Below are positions 6,397-8,158 of a stretch of 8,158 bases of DNA, piece by piece; position 1 is the first letter of the stretch; each line of letters begins with the position of its first letter. The position numbers and the translations under genes are program-made. The stretch is from positions 1 through 8,158 of the forward strand of contig DATCDN010000049.1 of assembly GCA_036510675.1 (NCBI GenBank), in the 5' to 3' direction. The notes beneath the pieces were generated by a model. That model was not told the DNA's origin. It did no database searches and saw only the letters and a list, made by a program, of their open reading frames with translations. Source of the DNA: JAATGI01 sp036510675. Its GTDB lineage: Bacteria; Pseudomonadota; Alphaproteobacteria; ATCC43930; CGMCC-115725.

Positions 6397-6488
6397 GCCG
6401 CCATTGTTCGCGGCCGCCGGGCTCTGCCGTGCGTTTCGATAACGAGAAGTGCGCCGGTACTCAGGCCAAGCCACAATTTCCGCGTCAC
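6393..6488 (-). pseudogene. 31-codon signal-peptide-like ORF coupled to the cytochrome stop, likely remnant of a lost operon gene
   Basis: A GTG start overlaps the cytochrome stop (GTGA at 6485-6488), the usual arrangement for translational coupling. The product begins TRKLWLGLSTGALLVI, a charged end plus hydrophobic run like a signal peptide. It then turns to arginine-rich sequence and stops at 6393-6395, overlapping the dmeF stop by a few bases on the opposite strand. This is best read as the start of a once longer exported protein cut off where the dmeRF block was joined. It could also be a chance frame. No terminator hairpin with a T-run is visible between the converging genes. Confidence 0.35.
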
Positions 6489-7195
6489 GGCGTGCTCTGG
6501 CAATCGCGGCGGATGAACGCGCTGATCTCTTCGGGTCCGGCGAAGATGATCGAGGCGCGATCGCCCATCATGCCGGCGCCGAGAATTGCCGGGATGTGGG
6601 GGGCGGGTCCCTCCGCGCTCGAATCGGTTTTGAAGCGGAGATTGTTTTCCCAAAAGTCATATGTCTCGCCGTCGCCCGTGGTGACGTGATAGCTGTCGCG
6701 GCAATAACGGATCGCCTTGACCTGATCGGCCGGCTTGATGGTCCTCAGGTTGGTGCGTCCGCCGCCGCCCATCATGCCGTTGCCGGCGGACGGCTTGGCG
6801 GTCGCCGCACCGTTGCTCGCCGCCTTCAAATAGGCGAGAAGATCGGCGCGCTTATTGGCATCGGCAATGCCGGGAAAGGTCATTCGGTTGCCGGGGATGA
6901 GGCCCGCGGGACTGGTCAACCAGCGATCAAGCGTCGTTCCATCCCATATCAGATCGGCTTTTTTTAGCGCGGGCGAATAGCGATCGAAGCTCGCCAGCCC
7001 GCCCGCTTTGCGGCCCCATATGCCGGCGAGACTTGGGCCGGTCATATTGCGATTGGGTTCGAGGGAATGACACGCGGCGCACGCCGCGAATTGTTTGGCG
7101 CCCCGATCGGTGTCGCCGGCGGCCGCGGCGGTGTGCGCCATCACGATCGTAACCGCAAGCACGACGATCAGAACGAAAACCTGTGATACGCGCAT
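6485..7195 (-). CDS. Exported c-type cytochrome with an extra C-terminal domain
   Basis: This 236-residue periplasmic electron carrier has a signal peptide or anchor at residues 1-25. A class-I cytochrome c domain follows: CAACH (39-43) attaches one haem, GPSLAGIWGRKAG is the usual follow-on, and M105 in GNRMTFPGI is the likely sixth haem ligand, with DLLAYLK closing the domain. After a glycine/methionine-rich linker (138-147), residues 150-232 form a second domain with C165 and C232, FWENNLRFKTDSS and PAILGAGMMGDRASIIF; I do not recognise it. GGGAGGG upstream best fits the second of two adjacent ATGs (7195 rather than 7198). It lies about 50 bases after the cusA remnant on the same strand, so it probably belonged to a metal-efflux operon. 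Its redox partner is unknown. Confidence 0.85.
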   Translation of the reverse strand: MRVSQVFVLIVVLAVTIVMAHTAAAAGDTDRGAKQFAACAACHSLEPNRNMTGPSLAGIWGRKAGGLASFDRYSPALKKADLIWDGTTLDRWLTSPAGLIPGNRMTFPGIADANKRADLLAYLKAASNGAATAKPSAGNGMMGGGGRTNLRTIKPADQVKAIRYCRDSYHVTTGDGETYDFWENNLRFKTDSSAEGPAPHIPAILGAGMMGDRASIIFAGPEEISAFIRRDCQSTP

Positions 7196-7248
7196 CATTC
7201 GCCCTCCCTGGAATCCCGTCCTAGCATTGCCCGAATGTCGCACTCCGC

Positions 7249-7698
7249 TCACTCCGCCGGCAATGCCCGGCGCGCACGTTCGGGAATGGGTATCTCGACG
7301 CGGCGAGGCAGTCGCCACCCTTTGACGATCGCGTAAATTGCCGGAATTACGAGCAACGTGAGAATGGTAGACGAGACCATGCCGCCGACCATCGGCACGG
7401 CAATGCGGCTCATCACCTCCGACCCGGTACCGGTGCTCCACAGGATCGGGAGCAGCCCGGCCATGATCGCGACCACGGTCATCATCTTCGGTCGCACGCG
7501 CTCAACCGCGCCGGTCATGATCGCCCGGCGAAGATCGGCGCGATTGAGCGCCACCCCTTCGACGCGTCTCTGCTCGCGTATCTCGGCGAGGGCGTGATCG
7601 AGGTTGTAGCTGAGTGCCCACATCAGCCAGATGCCGCCGACGAGCGCGAACGGAACCGAAAGCATCACGATCAGCGTCTCGGTGAGCCGCCCGAAATT
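7249..7698 (-). pseudogene. cusA: CusA/CzcA-type RND metal efflux pump, 3' remnant with internal deletion
   Basis: Only the last part of a pump that is normally more than 1000 residues remains. The matching region begins at NFGRLTETLIVMLS (expected LNFRRLTETL) and includes VPFALVGGIWLMW, VRPKMMTVVAIMAGLLPILW, TGSEVMSRIAVPMVGGM and a final hydrophobic helix. Just after ALSYNL the sequence jumps to DHALAEIRE. In CusA proteins about 26 residues, including the conserved helix with GVAAE, lie between these points, so there is an in-frame loss of roughly 78 bases near 7599. Upstream of 7698 the protein sequence no longer resembles the family in any frame. The missing helix and missing pump domains rule out function. 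The stop and the downstream reading frame are otherwise intact, suggesting fairly recent decay. Related CzcA/SilA pumps share these motifs, so the exact metal is uncertain. Confidence 0.82.
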
Positions 7699-7753
7699 GG
7701 GATGAGCCGGACCTCGACGCCGTTGCGCCCGCAACGATACGATTGCGAATCAT

Positions 7754-7809
7754 GGAACACCCTTCGTAGCCGGCCAGCGGCTAGGCGCATGGCCGGCGGG
7801 GAACACCCT
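7754..7809. repeat. 10-base direct repeats flanking an 8-base palindrome (36-base insert-like structure)
   Basis: GGAACACCCT occurs at 7754-7763 and 7800-7809. Between them, GCCGGCCA (7769-7776) and TGGCCGGC (7790-7797) are perfect inverted arms with a 13-base loop. This sits some 55 bases upstream of the point where recognisable cusA sequence begins. It has the form of a small hairpin element within a duplication, or a recombination scar. Confidence 0.6.
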
Positions 7810-7821
7810 GTTTGTCGACGA

Positions 7822-7842
7822 GGCGCACGTCGAGCGTGCGCC
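7822..7842 (-). terminator. Strong GC-rich hairpin, possible terminator for the upstream minus-strand frame
   Basis: GGCGCACG (7822-7829) and CGTGCGCC (7835-7842) are perfect 8-base arms with the loop TCGAG. On the minus strand it begins 8 bases after the stop of the frame ending at 7851. No T-run follows on either strand. It could be a terminator, or one more element of the repeat-rich region. Confidence 0.4.
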
Positions 7843-7850
7843 GACTCAAA

Positions 7851-8158
7851 TCAGGTCGTTCGGGGCGGAAGGAGTTCGGGGGCGAGGTTCAAGCCGGCAA
7901 GCGCGGACGGCGAGGTCCAATAGTCGATCGCGCCGTACCGCGCGGGCGACGCGAAAATCAAATGACTTTCAAGTTCGAGTCCCTCTGTTACCCTCTGCGA
8001 CAAAGCCGCACCGATCGACAGACTTTCGGGCCCGACGGCGGGGTAGCAGGGTTGGGGTTGGGTACAATTCCACGGATGACACCGCGCGGCGGCGGGAATC
8101 CGGACGGCCGGCAGGACACCGAGCAGATGACCGATAACCCTCCCCACCACCACGGCCA
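7851..8158 (-). CDS. Unrecognised open frame reaching the right edge, doubtful
   Basis: This frame is open from the window edge to a TGA at 7851, about 102 codons. I do not recognise the product. The second half (ESLSIGAALSQ, GLELESHLIFA, SALAGLNLAPEL) has the alternation of an outer-membrane beta-barrel strand set, which would fit the 3' end of a larger exported protein. The first half, with CHPWNCTQPQPCYP, looks less like ordinary protein. The hairpin just after its stop is mild support. Against it, codons here are less GC-rich at third positions than those of neighbouring genes, and a competing plus-strand start exists near 8076-8129. A GTG at 8153 is the first possible start inside the window, but the gene could begin outside. 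Confidence 0.25.
   Translation of the reverse strand, partial: AVVVGRVIGHLLGVLPAVRIPAAARCHPWNCTQPQPCYPAVGPESLSIGAALSQRVTEGLELESHLIFASPARYGAIDYWTSPSALAGLNLAPELLPPRTT
7981..7997. repeat. CCCTCTG direct repeat with 10-base period
   Basis: CCCTCTG occurs at 7981-7987 and 7991-7997, separated by TTA, giving one-helical-turn spacing. It lies about 80 bases upstream of a possible plus-strand start and could be a regulator half-site pair, or chance. Confidence 0.3.

Noticed and set aside
6397..6484. Intrinsic terminator between dmeF and the converging cytochrome gene
   Set aside because: Only a GCGGCCGC palindrome and no stem followed by a T-run could be found.
7196..7441. Upstream extension of the cytochrome frame to 7441
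   Set aside because: It overlaps the cusA remnant, lacks protein-like features, and the ribosome site plus signal peptide sit at 7195-7208.

Overview
The window is a GC-rich stretch, probably from an alphaproteobacterium. That placement rests on the base composition, a DmeR/DmeF-type nickel/cobalt exporter pair of the rhizobial kind, and the overall style of the transport and accessory genes. No rRNA, tRNA, CRISPR array or intact insertion sequence was recognised, so the genus cannot be given.

Layout. (1) Positions 1-2556, minus strand: the first two genes of a carbohydrate ABC importer. A periplasmic binding protein comes first, followed by a tandem-domain RbsA/MglA-type ATPase that runs off the left edge; the permease genes probably lie outside. 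(2) 2557-2873: a gene-free stretch holding short repeats (possible operator) and GC-rich hairpins after the next gene. (3) 2874-4098, minus strand: an exported cupin preceded by an AiiA/AttM-type N-acyl-homoserine lactonase-like metallo-hydrolase, probably co-transcribed. (4) 4179-4724, plus strand, divergent from the lactonase: a carboxymuconolactone-decarboxylase/AhpD-fold protein without the usual catalytic residues. (5) 4846-6396, plus strand: a complete metal-response module made of a long perfect palindrome, a CsoR/RcnR-family repressor (dmeR) and a CDF exporter (dmeF). (6) 6393-7698, minus strand: what looks like the remains of a heavy-metal/copper operon, consisting of the 3' part of a CusA-type RND pump (5'-truncated, with an internal deletion), an intact c-type cytochrome with an extra C-terminal domain, and a 31-codon leftover that looks like a signal peptide and overlaps the end of dmeF. 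(7) 7699-8158: a repeat- and hairpin-rich region with one poorly supported open frame reaching the right edge.

How the parts fit. The dmeR-dmeF pair is a self-contained switch: the repressor should sit on the palindrome until it binds Ni(II) or Co(II), then release expression of itself and the exporter. The decayed cusA/cytochrome operon next to it, meeting dmeF tail to tail with overlapping ends, suggests an accessory metal-resistance region that has been rearranged. The lactonase, cupin and AhpD-fold genes may form a small lactone-processing or quorum-quenching cluster, but this is inferred only from gene families and arrangement.
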